In this document: positions 22,960-31,669 of the stretch, piece by piece
Layout of the letters: the number at the start of each line of letters is the position of its first letter
Position numbering within the stretch: the stretch's first letter is position 1
From: DASUTW01 sp035513995
GTDB lineage: Bacteria > Actinomycetota > UBA4738 > CALAEC01
Direction of reading: 5' to 3'
Assembly (NCBI GenBank): GCA_035513995.1
Contig: DATKBL010000047.1
Coordinates: 1-45,451 of the forward strand
DNA length: 45,451 bases
Translations under genes and position numbers: made by a program
Notes under the pieces: generated by a model
The model's database searches: none
What the model was told of the DNA's origin: nothing
What the model saw: only the letters and a program-made list of their open reading frames with translations

Positions 22960-25293
22960 CTACGCGAGACGCTCGAGGACCGCCTCGCGGATCTCCTCGG
23001 CTCGCTCCCCCACCTTCCGCCCCTGGAGGTCGCGCACGTAGAAGGCGTCCACGACCCGCGGCCCGTAGGTGGCGACCTTCGCCACGTGCACGTCGAGCCC
23101 AAGGTCCCGGAACGCGAGGGCGAGGTCGAAGAGGAGGCCGAGGCGGTCGCCGGCCGAGACCTCGACCACCGTCGAGAAGTCCGAGACGCGGTCGTCCACG
23201 CGGACCTCTGGGTCGACCATCGGGGGCGCCGGGTAGTGGCGCCGCTTCTCGGCCACCCTGCGCTCCAGCGAGATTCGACCCTCCAGCGCGCGCCGGAGGT
23301 CACCGCGGAACCGGCGCCAGCGCTCCTCGGTCACCTCGGGCTCGAAGACGCCCTGCACCGCGAAGAGGTCGAGAGCGACCCCGTCGGCGGTCGTGAACGC
23401 CTTCGCCGAGAGGATCGTCAGACCCTGGAGGGCGAGCGCCCCGGCGATGTCCGCGAGCAGCCCCGGCCGATCGGCGGCTGCGACGGCGAGGTCGTAGACG
23501 TCGGGGCGCTCGCCCTCTCGGACGTCGGTGCGGACCTCGCCGCTCCCCGGGGGCGGCTCGAGGAGACGGAGATGACCGGCCACGACCTCGGGAGAGGCGG
23601 AGAGCACGTAGGGACGGGGCAGGCGATCGAGGTAGGCGGCGACCGCGTCCTGGGGCTCTCCGGCGAGGAGGGCCCCCGCGCGCTCGAGCCGGTCGGCGAT
23701 CGTGGCGAGCACGTCCGGCTGCTCGTCGCCGCGATCCAGGGTTCGCTGGACCTTCCCGACGAGGTCTCGGACGAGGGCCATCCGCCACGGCGTCGAGGCG
23801 TGGGGACCGGTCGCCTCCGCGTCGGCGATCGTGAGCAGGAACAGCGACGCCAACCGCTCGGGGTCCCCCACCCTACCGGCCACGTCGAGCACGAGGTTCT
23901 CGTCGGAGAGGTCCCGCCGGGTCGCGGTGTCCGAGAGCAGCAGGTGCTCGGCTACCAGGAAGCGCACGCGGTCGGCCGTCTCGGCCGGCGTCCGCAGGCG
24001 CGTAAGGATCGGCTCCAGGACGCGGCCCCCCGCGGGGACGTGCGGCCCCTCGCCGCGCTTCCCGATGTCGTGCAGCAGCGCTCCCAGCAGCACCGCGCCC
24101 GGGTCACCGACCCCCCGCGCCGCCTCTGCGATCATCGGGTCGTCGGTCTCCCCGCGCAGCAGCGCGGCGGCGCCGGCGGCGGTCCGGATCAGGTGCACGT
24201 CCACCGTGAAGCGGTGGTAGGGGTCGCGCTGCGGTCGACAGCGGACCGCCCCCCACTCGGGCAGGAGGCGGACGAGGACCCCGCTCCGGTCGATCGCCTC
24301 TAGGACGGCCGCCCCCCCGGGGGCCGCCAGCACCCGAAGGAGCGCGGCTCGCATCGCGGGGGTCCACTCCACCTCCTCCGGGACCGCGCGCTCGAGACGG
24401 TCGAGCGTCGCCGGCGAAGGGAGCCGGCGACGCTCGGCCGCCTCGGCGAACAGCTCCAGCACCTCCTCGGGGGAGCTCGGGGCACGGGCCTCCTCGACGG
24501 GCGCTCCCTCCATCCTTTGCGTCGCCCGGTCGAGCAGGAGGCCGAGAGCGTGCTCGACTTCGCGCGCGTGCTCGAACAGGGACCGCATCAGCGCGTCGGG
24601 CGGGCCCATCCCCGGCTCGGGTCCGAACCCGAACGCCTCGGCGATCGCCGGCTGATGCTCGAGGAGGAGCCGGTCGCTCCGCCCTCCGGTCTCCATGTGC
24701 AGCGCGCTCCGCAGCCGGATCAGGAACTCGCGTGCCTCCGCGAGCGCCTCCACCTCGCGCCGCCTGAGCAGACCCTCCTCCACCGGGTCGGCCACATCGA
24801 GCCCCGCCAGGACCCACCCCGCCGCGGCCACGTCGCGAGAGCCGCCCCCACTCTCCTTCAGGTCGGGCTCGAGGAGAGAGGCGCACGAGCCGAACCGCTC
24901 CCGCCTGTGCGCGACGCCGTCGGCGATCGAGGCCAGGAACCGCCCCGGGTCGCGGCCGATCCCCTCGACCAGCGCGGCGGTCAGAGAGTCGGCCAGGGAC
25001 GCCTCGCCGACCACGAGCCTGGCGTCGAGGAGCGCGGTCGTCACCGTGGGGTCGTCGGCCAGGCGGACGCACTCGGCGACGGTTCGCACCGAGTGACCCA
25101 GGGGGATGCCCGCGTTCCAGAACGGATAGAAGAGCCGCGAGGCCGCCTCCTCGAGGCCCTCCGCGTCCTCGTGGAGGAGCATGAGATCGACGTCGGACCT
25201 CGGGGTCATCTCGCGGCGCCCGTACCCGCCCAGAGCCACGAGCGCGACGCGACCCTCGATGGCCTCGGCGAGCTCCCGGACGGCGCGATCCAC
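22960..25293 (-). CDS. glnD: PII uridylyltransferase / uridylyl-removing enzyme
   Basis: The protein is at least 777 residues. Domains in order: nucleotidyltransferase (GGYGRREMTPRSDVDL, Asp34 and Asp36), a helical linker, an HD domain (ALLHDIGK, His408-Asp409) and two C-terminal ACT domains (about 600-660 and 705-777) that sense glutamine. It adds UMP to, or removes it from, PII, whose gene glnB lies just upstream on the same strand. The GTG at 25293 is the only standard start codon in this frame after the stop at 25444-25446, yet coding-looking sequence continues back about 100 bases toward the glnB stop, so the true start may be earlier and non-standard (for example CTG at 25365). Confidence 0.93.
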   Translation of the reverse strand: MDRAVRELAEAIEGRVALVALGGYGRREMTPRSDVDLMLLHEDAEGLEEAASRLFYPFWNAGIPLGHSVRTVAECVRLADDPTVTTALLDARLVVGEASLADSLTAALVEGIGRDPGRFLASIADGVAHRRERFGSCASLLEPDLKESGGGSRDVAAAGWVLAGLDVADPVEEGLLRRREVEALAEAREFLIRLRSALHMETGGRSDRLLLEHQPAIAEAFGFGPEPGMGPPDALMRSLFEHAREVEHALGLLLDRATQRMEGAPVEEARAPSSPEEVLELFAEAAERRRLPSPATLDRLERAVPEEVEWTPAMRAALLRVLAAPGGAAVLEAIDRSGVLVRLLPEWGAVRCRPQRDPYHRFTVDVHLIRTAAGAAALLRGETDDPMIAEAARGVGDPGAVLLGALLHDIGKRGEGPHVPAGGRVLEPILTRLRTPAETADRVRFLVAEHLLLSDTATRRDLSDENLVLDVAGRVGDPERLASLFLLTIADAEATGPHASTPWRMALVRDLVGKVQRTLDRGDEQPDVLATIADRLERAGALLAGEPQDAVAAYLDRLPRPYVLSASPEVVAGHLRLLEPPPGSGEVRTDVREGERPDVYDLAVAAADRPGLLADIAGALALQGLTILSAKAFTTADGVALDLFAVQGVFEPEVTEERWRRFRGDLRRALEGRISLERRVAEKRRHYPAPPMVDPEVRVDDRVSDFSTVVEVSAGDRLGLLFDLALAFRDLGLDVHVAKVATYGPRVVDAFYVRDLQGRKVGERAEEIREAVLERLA

Positions 25294-25402
25294 GAGATCG
25301 GCGCGGCGTCTCGCCGACCACGCGCCGTGGTGCCCGCTCGAGTAGGCGTCCTCGAGCGCGCGCAGCCCGTGGACGAGCCGGTCGATCGGGCCGGCCGCCG
25401 GC

Positions 25403-25741
25403 TCAGAGCGCGTCGGGCCCCATCTCCCCCGTGCGGATGCGGATCACCTGCTCGGCCTCGGTGACGAAGATCTTCCCGTCGCCGATCTTCCCCGTCCTCG
25501 CGGACCTCTGGATCGCGTCCACGACCTGCTGGGCCTGCTCGTCCTCGGTCACGATCTCGATCTTCACCTTCGGGACGAAGTCGACCTGGTACTCGGCCCC
25601 ACGGTAGATCTCGGTGTGGCCACGCTGCCGGCCGAAGCCCTGGGCCTCGGTCGCCGTCATGCCGGCCACGCCGATCTCGCGAAGGGCCTCCTTCACCTCG
25701 TCGAGCTTGTGCGGCTTGATGATGGCCGTCACGAGCTTCAT
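25403..25741 (-). CDS. glnB: Nitrogen regulatory protein PII
   Basis: The 112-residue protein has the exact size and motifs of PII: MKLVTAIIKPHKLDEVKEAL, the T-loop with Tyr51 in RGAEYQVDF (the uridylylation site in enteric bacteria; actinobacterial PII can instead be adenylylated by the same type of enzyme), and TGKIGDGKIFV that closes over ATP/ADP. It reports nitrogen, carbon and energy status by binding 2-oxoglutarate and adenine nucleotides. Its modifying enzyme glnD follows. Its ATG overlaps the stop of the ParB-like gene (ATGA, 25738-25741). No amtB or glnA lies next to it, unlike many actinobacterial amtB-glnB-glnD clusters. Confidence 0.97.
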   Translation of the reverse strand: MKLVTAIIKPHKLDEVKEALREIGVAGMTATEAQGFGRQRGHTEIYRGAEYQVDFVPKVKIEIVTEDEQAQQVVDAIQRSARTGKIGDGKIFVTEAEQVIRIRTGEMGPDAL

Positions 25742-26589
25742 GCCGTACCTCCCTGCTCCTCGAGGATCCGACGCACGGCCTCGGCGAGACCGGCTTCCGG
25801 CTCCTCGGGACGGAGGGCCCGGTGCCGCTCGTAGACCCACAGGAAGAGGTCGCCCTCCGGCGCCTCGGGCAGCGCGTCGCGGAGACCGGAGCCGCGGATC
25901 GCCTCGACGGCGGGGAGGTAGACGCGGTCGTACCAGTCCGCGCCGGCCTCCTGGAGGGACACCACCTCTCCGCGCTCCCGCGACAGGTGGAACGCGTGCA
26001 CCTTGACGAGCTCCAGGAGCTCCGGATACGCCACCGGCCTGGAGACGGGGATCCGCACGGGCGGCTCGCGCCCGTCGAGGCCGCTCTCCTCGAGGAACCG
26101 CCGCTCCTGCTCCGCCAGGATCAGGGCTCCCACGTCGGCCCCCTCGGGCAGCGGCTGGCGGGTGCGCAGGCGCGTCACCTCCGCATCGATGTACTCGATC
26201 CCGCGGTGCTTGGCCACGGCCACGCGATGGTGCCCGTCCACGACGAAGTACCTGCCGTCCACCTCGTACGCGACGATCGGCGGGAAGTCGCCCCGGGGGA
26301 AGGTCTGCTCGACCTTCCTCCACCGTTCGCGGGTCCGTTCGTCGCGGGGGAGGAAGTCCCGGTCGAAGTCACGGGACCTCCCGGCCGTTCCCACGACGCG
26401 CGCGACCGGGATCGGGCGGATCCCCTCGTAGGTCTCCTCGAAGACGCTGAGCCGCGACCGCACGTCGTCGAGATCCAACAGCGAGGGCTCCTCGCCCCCG
26501 CCCCGCACGCTCCGCGAGAGCCGTCGGTACGCCTCCTTGCGCCGCGCGCTGTCGAAGGCGCTGATATCGGGAAGGAGGTCCCAGCGCAT
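25738..26589 (-). CDS. ParB/sulfiredoxin-like domain protein
   Basis: The 283-residue protein has a ParB N-terminal-like domain at about residues 55-135: PIPVARVVG, FPPIVAYEVDGRYFVVDGHHRVAVAKHRG; GHHR (119-122) stands where ParB proteins have GxRR. No helix-turn-helix of the partition ParB type follows, so it is not the chromosome-segregation ParB. Downstream are Arg/Glu-rich helices. Proteins with this domain may act as nucleases, CTPases or scaffolds; the activity here is unknown. It lies 12 bases after ku and is coupled to glnB, so it links the repair and PII genes in one run. Confidence 0.78.
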   Translation of the reverse strand: MRWDLLPDISAFDSARRKEAYRRLSRSVRGGGEEPSLLDLDDVRSRLSVFEETYEGIRPIPVARVVGTAGRSRDFDRDFLPRDERTRERWRKVEQTFPRGDFPPIVAYEVDGRYFVVDGHHRVAVAKHRGIEYIDAEVTRLRTRQPLPEGADVGALILAEQERRFLEESGLDGREPPVRIPVSRPVAYPELLELVKVHAFHLSRERGEVVSLQEAGADWYDRVYLPAVEAIRGSGLRDALPEAPEGDLFLWVYERHRALRPEEPEAGLAEAVRRILEEQGGTA

Positions 26590-26601
26590 GTCAGCCCGGC
26601 C

Positions 26602-27423
26602 TCAGGAGGCGGCCCGCTTCTTCGCCGTCCGCTTCTTGGCGGGCTTCTTCTCCGCCTTCGTGGCCTCCACGCTCTTCTTCAGCGCATCCATGAGGTCCAC
26701 GACCTTCTCGGGTTCCCCCTCCTCGGCGATGACCTCGATCTCCTCGCCGGCCACCTTCTTCTCCACGATCCCGAGGAGCGCCTCGCGGTACTCGTCGGCG
26801 TACTGCTCGGGGTTCCAGGTCTCGGTGAGGTTCTCGATGAGCGAGCGCGCCATCTGGACCTCCTTGGGGCGCACCTCGGCTTGCGCGTCGAGCTCCTCGA
26901 ACTCCCGTGCCCGGATCTCGTCGGGCCAGTACATCGTGTCGAGGACGATCACATCGTCCATGAGGCGGAGGGCGGCAAGATGCTCCTTGTCCCGGAACGA
27001 CACCTTGGCGATGCCCACCTTGTCGTCCTCGCGGAGCGCCTCGCGCATCAGTTGGTAGGCCTTGATCCCGGTCTCCTCGGGGACGAGGTAGTAGGTCTTC
27101 TTGAAGTAGACGGGATCGATCTCCTCGATGTCCACGAACTGGGTGATGTCGATCGCGCGCGTGGACCGCACGGGGACCTGATCGATCTCGTCGTCGGTCA
27201 GCACGACGTAGCGGTCCTTCTCGTACTCGTAGCCCTTCACGATGTTCTCGAAGGCGACCTCCTTGCCGCACTTCGCGCAGACCCGCTGGTACTTGATCCG
27301 CCCGTGATCCTCGTCGTGCAGCTGGTTGAAGCGGAGCGTCTTCTCCTCGGTCGCCGGGAACACCCGCACGGGGATCGACACGAGGCCGAAGGAGATGGCC
27401 CCCTTCCACATGGTCCTCGGCAT
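26602..27423 (-). CDS. ku: Non-homologous end-joining protein Ku
   Basis: The 273-residue bacterial Ku forms a homodimeric ring that binds double-strand DNA ends and recruits LigD. Visible blocks: MPRTMWKGAISFGLVSIPV, the Cys pair in RVCAKCGKEV, and KKTYYLVPEETG. The C-terminal tail is lysine- and alanine-rich (KKPAKKRTAKKRAAS), typical of Ku tails that contact DNA. The ATG at 27423 has a GGGAGGG site upstream. It diverges from ligD across about 100 bases, the usual actinobacterial pairing. Confidence 0.96.
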   Translation of the reverse strand: MPRTMWKGAISFGLVSIPVRVFPATEEKTLRFNQLHDEDHGRIKYQRVCAKCGKEVAFENIVKGYEYEKDRYVVLTDDEIDQVPVRSTRAIDITQFVDIEEIDPVYFKKTYYLVPEETGIKAYQLMREALREDDKVGIAKVSFRDKEHLAALRLMDDVIVLDTMYWPDEIRAREFEELDAQAEVRPKEVQMARSLIENLTETWNPEQYADEYREALLGIVEKKVAGEEIEVIAEEGEPEKVVDLMDALKKSVEATKAEKKPAKKRTAKKRAAS

Positions 27424-27511
27424 CACGACCCTCCCTTCGGGCTCCTGGTCGTCGGTTCGCAGGCCCGGGTCAGAAGGATACCCGGCGGGCACCGGGATGG
27501 CGGCGAGCGCC

Positions 27512-27517
27512 TACCAT
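27512..27517 (+). promoter_or_regulatory. -10 element of ligD
   Basis: TACCAT ends 8 bases before the ATG at 27526; no Shine-Dalgarno. The ku and ligD promoters therefore lie within the interval 27424-27525. Confidence 0.5.
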
Positions 27518-27525
27518 CGGGGGCC

Positions 27526-30006
27526 ATGGCCAAGAGGGGAGGTGCGCCGTTCACCGTGGAGATGCCGCGAGCGCTCCCCGCCGAGCGCGAGGGCGACCAC
27601 TGGTGGGTCGAGGCCGCGGGCCGGCGGGTGCGCCTCTCGAACCTCCCCAAGGTGTTCTGGCCGGAGGAGGGCTACACGAAGGGCGACCTCCTCGCCTACT
27701 ACTGGAACGTCGCCGACACCATCCTCCCCTACCTGCACCAGCGACCGCTCACGATGCGGCGGATGCCCGATGGCGTCGAGGGTGGGGAGTTCTACGAGAA
27801 GAACGCGCCGAGCCACACCCCCGACTGGATGCCCCGCTGCCCCGTGATCGACGAGGATGGCTCGAAGTCGATCGACTATCTGATGGTCGAGGACGAGGCC
27901 GGCCTCCTCTTCGTCGCGAACCTCGGCGCGATCGAGTTCCACCCCCTCCACTCGCGGTGCGCGAGCGTCGAGCAGCCCGACTACCTCTTCTTCGACCTCG
28001 ACCCGTTCCCGCCGATCACGTTCGGCGACGTGCGCGCGGTGGCCCGGCACGTGCGCGCGGCGCTCGACTGGCTGGGGCTGCCCTCCTACCCGAAGACGTC
28101 CGGCGCCACGGGGATGCAGATCTACGTGCCGATCGAGCCCGGCCCGACCTACGATCAGGTGCGGGCGTTCGTGGGCGCCGTGGGCCGCCTGATCCTCAAG
28201 GCCGACCCCGAGCGCGTAACCATGGAGTGGGAGATCTCGAAGCGCTCCGGGAAGGTCTTCATCGATCACAACATGAACCGGCGCGGAGCGAACATCGCGG
28301 CCGCGTACTCGGTCCGCCCGGAGGCCCGGGCCAGCGTCTCGGCGCCGGTGACGTGGGACGAGGTCGAGGAGGAGATCGAGCCTGGCGACTTCACGATCGT
28401 GACGATCCACGAAAGGCTGGCAAGCGTCGGTGACCCATTCGGCGGGGTGCTGGACGCGCCCGTCGACCTGCGGCCGGCGCTCGAGGCCCTGGGGATCGAC
28501 CCCGAGAGCCCCGAGCGGCCTCGGCCAGCAGTCGCGGGAGACGACAAGGCTGGGAGCGAGAAACCTCCAGACGACGGGGAGGCCGCCGCCCGCCTGGCCC
28601 GGTACGGGGAGATGCGCGACTTCGCGGAGACGCCCGAGCCGCCGCCCGGGCCCGGCGGTGGCGACGGCCGCTCCTTCGTGATCCAGAAGCACGACGCCAC
28701 CCGGCTCCACTACGACCTCCGTCTCGAGCAGGACGGGGTCCTGGTCTCGTGGGCGGTGCCCCGAGGCCTTCCCACGAAGCCGGGCGACCGGCGACTGGCC
28801 GTCCACACCGAGGACCACCCGCTCGACTACGGCGGGTTCCAGGGATGGATCCCGGAGGGGCACTACGGGGCCGGCGAGGTCCGCATCTACGACCGCGGTA
28901 CCTACGAGCCGGTGGAGTGGACCGACGAGAAGGTGTCGTTCCGGCTGCACGGCACGCGGCACCGGGGCGAGTACCACCTGGTGAAGACCGACCGCGACTG
29001 GCTGATCTTCCTGGGCAAGGACTCCACCGAGCCGCAGCCTCAGCCCCCGCCGGCGTTCGAGCCGATGCTGGCCGATCCGGGCTATGAGCCCTTCGACGAT
29101 CCCGGATGGCGCTTCGAGCCGAAGCTCGACGGCGTCCGCACCCTCGCCTACGTCACCACCGACGCCACGCGGCTCCTCTCGAGGAAGGGTCGGGACCAGA
29201 CGGCCCAGTACCCGGAGCTCGAGCGCCTGGCCCGGTGGACGAACGCGCTGTGGGCGGTCATCGACGGCGAGATCGTCGCGGTCGACGAGCAGGGGCGACC
29301 CTCGTTCGAGCGGCTGCAGCAGCGGATCAACCTCTCCTCGCCCGCCGAGATCGAGCGGGCCCGGCGCCGCATCCCGGTGAGGATGTACGCGTTCGACCTG
29401 CTCTGGCTCGACGAGCGCGACCTGACCCCCGAGCCCGTGGAGGAGCGTCGCCGCCTCCTCGAGGGGATCGTCACCGAGTCTGACCGCCTCGGGCTCACGC
29501 TGTACCTCGACGGAGAGGGGATGCGCCTGTTCGACGCGGCCAAGGGCCTCGGGTACGAGGGCGTCGTGGCCAAGAAGCTCGGCAGCCGCTACCTGCCCGG
29601 CCGCAGGTCGAAGGACTGGCGCAAGGTGAAGGCGGTGAGGCGACAGGACTGCGTGGTCCTCGGCTGGACCCACGGCGAGGGCTCACGGGCCTCGTCGTTC
29701 GGCGCGCTGCTGCTCGGGGCCTACATGGGGGACGACCTCCGCTGGGTCGGCCAGGTCGGCAGCGGCTTCACCGAGGAGCTGACCGCCCACGTCCTCGAGC
29801 GGCTGCGCGAGCTGGAGGTCGAAGAGCCGCCGATCGACGATCCGGAGCTCGCCGCCGTGAAGGGCGCCCGGTGGGTGCGCCCCGAGCTCGTGTGCGACGT
29901 CGAGTACCTCCATATGACCAAGGCCGAGAAGCTCCGAGCGCCGTCGTTCAAGGGCCTCCGCCCCGACAAGGCGCCCCAGGACAGCGTCCTCGAGGAGCAC
30001 CCGTGA
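27526..30006 (+). CDS. ligD: ATP-dependent DNA ligase LigD (polymerase-phosphoesterase-ligase)
   Basis: The 826-residue enzyme repairs broken DNA ends with Ku. Domain order is polymerase/primase (about 10-310, catalytic Asp157 and Asp159 in FFDLDP), phosphoesterase (about 375-500, with QKHDATRLHYDLRLE) and ATP-dependent ligase (about 510-815, nucleophile Lys533 in EPKLDGVR). This POL-PE-LIG order is that of mycobacterial LigD and differs from the Pseudomonas order. A flexible, acidic and proline-rich linker (about 325-380) joins the first two domains. The downstream SRPBCC gene overlaps the stop (GTGA). The ATG at 27526 starts the conserved region and follows a -10 box. Confidence 0.97.
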   Translation: MAKRGGAPFTVEMPRALPAEREGDHWWVEAAGRRVRLSNLPKVFWPEEGYTKGDLLAYYWNVADTILPYLHQRPLTMRRMPDGVEGGEFYEKNAPSHTPDWMPRCPVIDEDGSKSIDYLMVEDEAGLLFVANLGAIEFHPLHSRCASVEQPDYLFFDLDPFPPITFGDVRAVARHVRAALDWLGLPSYPKTSGATGMQIYVPIEPGPTYDQVRAFVGAVGRLILKADPERVTMEWEISKRSGKVFIDHNMNRRGANIAAAYSVRPEARASVSAPVTWDEVEEEIEPGDFTIVTIHERLASVGDPFGGVLDAPVDLRPALEALGIDPESPERPRPAVAGDDKAGSEKPPDDGEAAARLARYGEMRDFAETPEPPPGPGGGDGRSFVIQKHDATRLHYDLRLEQDGVLVSWAVPRGLPTKPGDRRLAVHTEDHPLDYGGFQGWIPEGHYGAGEVRIYDRGTYEPVEWTDEKVSFRLHGTRHRGEYHLVKTDRDWLIFLGKDSTEPQPQPPPAFEPMLADPGYEPFDDPGWRFEPKLDGVRTLAYVTTDATRLLSRKGRDQTAQYPELERLARWTNALWAVIDGEIVAVDEQGRPSFERLQQRINLSSPAEIERARRRIPVRMYAFDLLWLDERDLTPEPVEERRRLLEGIVTESDRLGLTLYLDGEGMRLFDAAKGLGYEGVVAKKLGSRYLPGRRSKDWRKVKAVRRQDCVVLGWTHGEGSRASSFGALLLGAYMGDDLRWVGQVGSGFTEELTAHVLERLRELEVEEPPIDDPELAAVKGARWVRPELVCDVEYLHMTKAEKLRAPSFKGLRPDKAPQDSVLEEHP

Positions 30007-30482
30007 GCCTCCTCGACCGTCTCAACCGGTACCGCTTCCGCGCGGTCTGGCGCGTGCCCGCCCCGCCCGGCGACGTGCTCGACGCGCTGCACGAGCTCGA
30101 CGCCTGGACGCGGTGGTGGCCCGAGATCCGGGAGAGCCACCGAGTGGACGACGACCGGGCGATCGTGCGGGTCCGCTCGGCGCTCCCCTACGACCTGCAC
30201 TTGCTGCTCGTCCGGCGGCGCGACACGCCGACGGTCCTCGAGGCGGCGATCGAAGGGGACCTCCGCGGCATCGCGCGCTTCCGGCTCCACTCCGACGGAT
30301 CGGGCTCGACGCGGATGCTGTTCGAGCAGGAGGTCGAGGCGAGGAAGACGATGATGCGAGCGCTCGCGCCGGTGGCCCGGCCGGTATTCCGCTGGAATCA
30401 CGCGAGGATGATGCGCTCCGGGGAGCAGGGCCTCGCCCGGTTCGTCGCCGCCCCTACCGGAACGGATCGAAGCCGGCCTTGA
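30003..30482 (+). CDS. SRPBCC (START/polyketide cyclase-like) family protein
   Basis: The 159-residue protein has the pattern of a polyketide cyclase/START-like ligand-binding domain: FRAVWRVPAPPGDVLDALHELDAWTRWWPEI at the start (the 'W-x-x-WWP' entry block), a long beta region and a C-terminal helix (RWNHARMMRSGEQGLARFV). It likely binds a small hydrophobic molecule; no catalytic role can be read. The GTG start overlaps the ligD stop by four bases, so it is translated with ligD, but no repair role is known. Its last 29 bases overlap the convergent DUF5319 gene. Confidence 0.83.
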   Translation: MSLLDRLNRYRFRAVWRVPAPPGDVLDALHELDAWTRWWPEIRESHRVDDDRAIVRVRSALPYDLHLLLVRRRDTPTVLEAAIEGDLRGIARFRLHSDGSGSTRMLFEQEVEARKTMMRALAPVARPVFRWNHARMMRSGEQGLARFVAAPTGTDRSRP

Positions 30483-30957
30483 CGAGCAGGGCCCGGGCCT
30501 CCCGCTCATCGATCCCGCGTCCGACGAGCTCGCGCAGCAAGCGCGCGGGGGCCATCGACCGGCCGCACTTCGGGCAGAACGAGAAGTGGGGCTCGACCGG
30601 GGTGTCGCACCAGGCGCACGACAGCAGGGTCACCTCGGAGCCCGTCTCCTGCAGCCCGGCGTCGGCCAGCGCGTCCACGTACCCCTTGCCGTAGTCCCAG
30701 AGGACGTAGTCCTCCTCGTGCGGGTCGAACGCCGGCTCGTGCATCCGCGGCTCGCCCGTGGCCAGCATGTGCTGGAGCGACTCGAGGAGGAGGTCCCACG
30801 CGTAGAAGTGGTCGGCCTGGCACTCGGGGCAAGCGATCACCACGCCCCGCATCCCCTGGGCCTCGAAGGCCGTTCGCATGGCCGAGAGGTCCTCGAGGTC
30901 GGCCTCGACGTTGCGCCGCTCGTCCGGGTCCAGGGGGCGTTCTTCCTCGTCCGCCAT
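30454..30957 (-). CDS. DUF5319 family protein with a C-terminal zinc ribbon
   Basis: The 167-residue protein matches the actinobacterial DUF5319 family (Rv3412 type): ERRNVEADLEDLSAMRTAFE, ACPECQADHFYAWDLLLESL and MHEPAFDPHEEDYVLWDYGKGYVDA. After this core the protein adds a second metal-site candidate, CAWC (Cys114, Cys117) with CPKC (Cys128, Cys131), which makes a zinc ribbon, and a short helical end. The core CPEC (Cys43, Cys46) may form part of another site. Function unknown. It starts 3 bases after the PIG-L stop and is probably cotranscribed with it. Confidence 0.82.
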   Translation of the reverse strand: MADEEERPLDPDERRNVEADLEDLSAMRTAFEAQGMRGVVIACPECQADHFYAWDLLLESLQHMLATGEPRMHEPAFDPHEEDYVLWDYGKGYVDALADAGLQETGSEVTLLSCAWCDTPVEPHFSFCPKCGRSMAPARLLRELVGRGIDEREARALLVKAGFDPFR

Positions 30958-30960
30958 CTC

Positions 30961-31665
30961 TCACACCTCGATCTCGAAGGCGCGGAACCGCTCCGCGTAC
31001 TCGTGCGACGCCCCGTCGGCCAGCTCGCCCGCCCACGTTCGGACCCGCCCATCCACGTCGAACTCACCCATGTTCTCCATCTGGCTCCGATGCGTCAGGA
31101 GGGCCTGGATCTTCAGGTCGATCGTCTCGCCGATGTCCACGACGTGCTCGCCCTGGTCCGAGGCGAGCCACACGCGCCGGAGCTTGAACGGCTCGAGCCC
31201 CTCGTCGAGGAGCTCCGGGAACTGCGGGCGGGTCGGCGCGTCGCAGGCGGCCACCGCCAGGACGGCCTCGCCGACGGCGCGGTGGTCCGGGTGGTTGATG
31301 TAGCTGCGTCCGCTCCACAGCTCCGAGGGGTCGAAGGAGACCAGCACGTCGGGGCGCGCGCGACGCACCTCGCGCGTGAGCGAGCGGCGGAGGTCGAGCG
31401 AGGGCTCGAGCGTCCCGTCCGCGTACCCGAGGAAGCGCACCTCGCGCACGCCGAGGAGGTCGGCGACCTCGCGCATCTCCTCCTCGCGGCGCGCGGCGAT
31501 CTCCTGGCGCGAGAGGCCGGGCGCGTTCCAGCCGGCCGACCCGTCGGTCGCGCAGACGTAGGTGACCTCCACTCCCTGCTTCGCCCAGAGCGCGACCGTG
31601 CCCCCGCAGAGGAACTCGGCGTCGTCCGGGTGGGCGAAGGCCACGAGCGCTCTCTCGATCTCCAC
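30961..31665 (-). CDS. PIG-L/LmbE family deacetylase
   Basis: The 234-residue protein has the zinc-binding motif AHPDDAE (His12, Asp14, Asp15) and a second one, NHPDHRAVG (His125, His128), of the PIG-L family, which removes acetyl groups from N-acetylglucosaminyl compounds. In actinobacteria the family includes MshB (mycothiol synthesis) and Mca (mycothiol conjugate amidase). The length is below MshB and Mca, so neither name is given. The GTG start follows a TACGCT box by 6 bases. It heads a two-gene unit with DUF5319. Confidence 0.9.
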   Translation of the reverse strand: MEIERALVAFAHPDDAEFLCGGTVALWAKQGVEVTYVCATDGSAGWNAPGLSRQEIAARREEEMREVADLLGVREVRFLGYADGTLEPSLDLRRSLTREVRRARPDVLVSFDPSELWSGRSYINHPDHRAVGEAVLAVAACDAPTRPQFPELLDEGLEPFKLRRVWLASDQGEHVVDIGETIDLKIQALLTHRSQMENMGEFDVDGRVRTWAGELADGASHEYAERFRAFEIEV

Positions 31666-31669
31666 GCGG

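Noticed and set aside
25738..26589. The ParB-like gene as chromosome partition ParB
   Set aside because: There is no parA next to it, no ParB helix-turn-helix after the N-terminal domain and no parS-like 16-mer noticed nearby.
27511..29673. Minus-strand open frame of 720 codons antisense to ligD
   Set aside because: It is composed of shadow codons of ligD with no conserved block; LigD is unambiguous.
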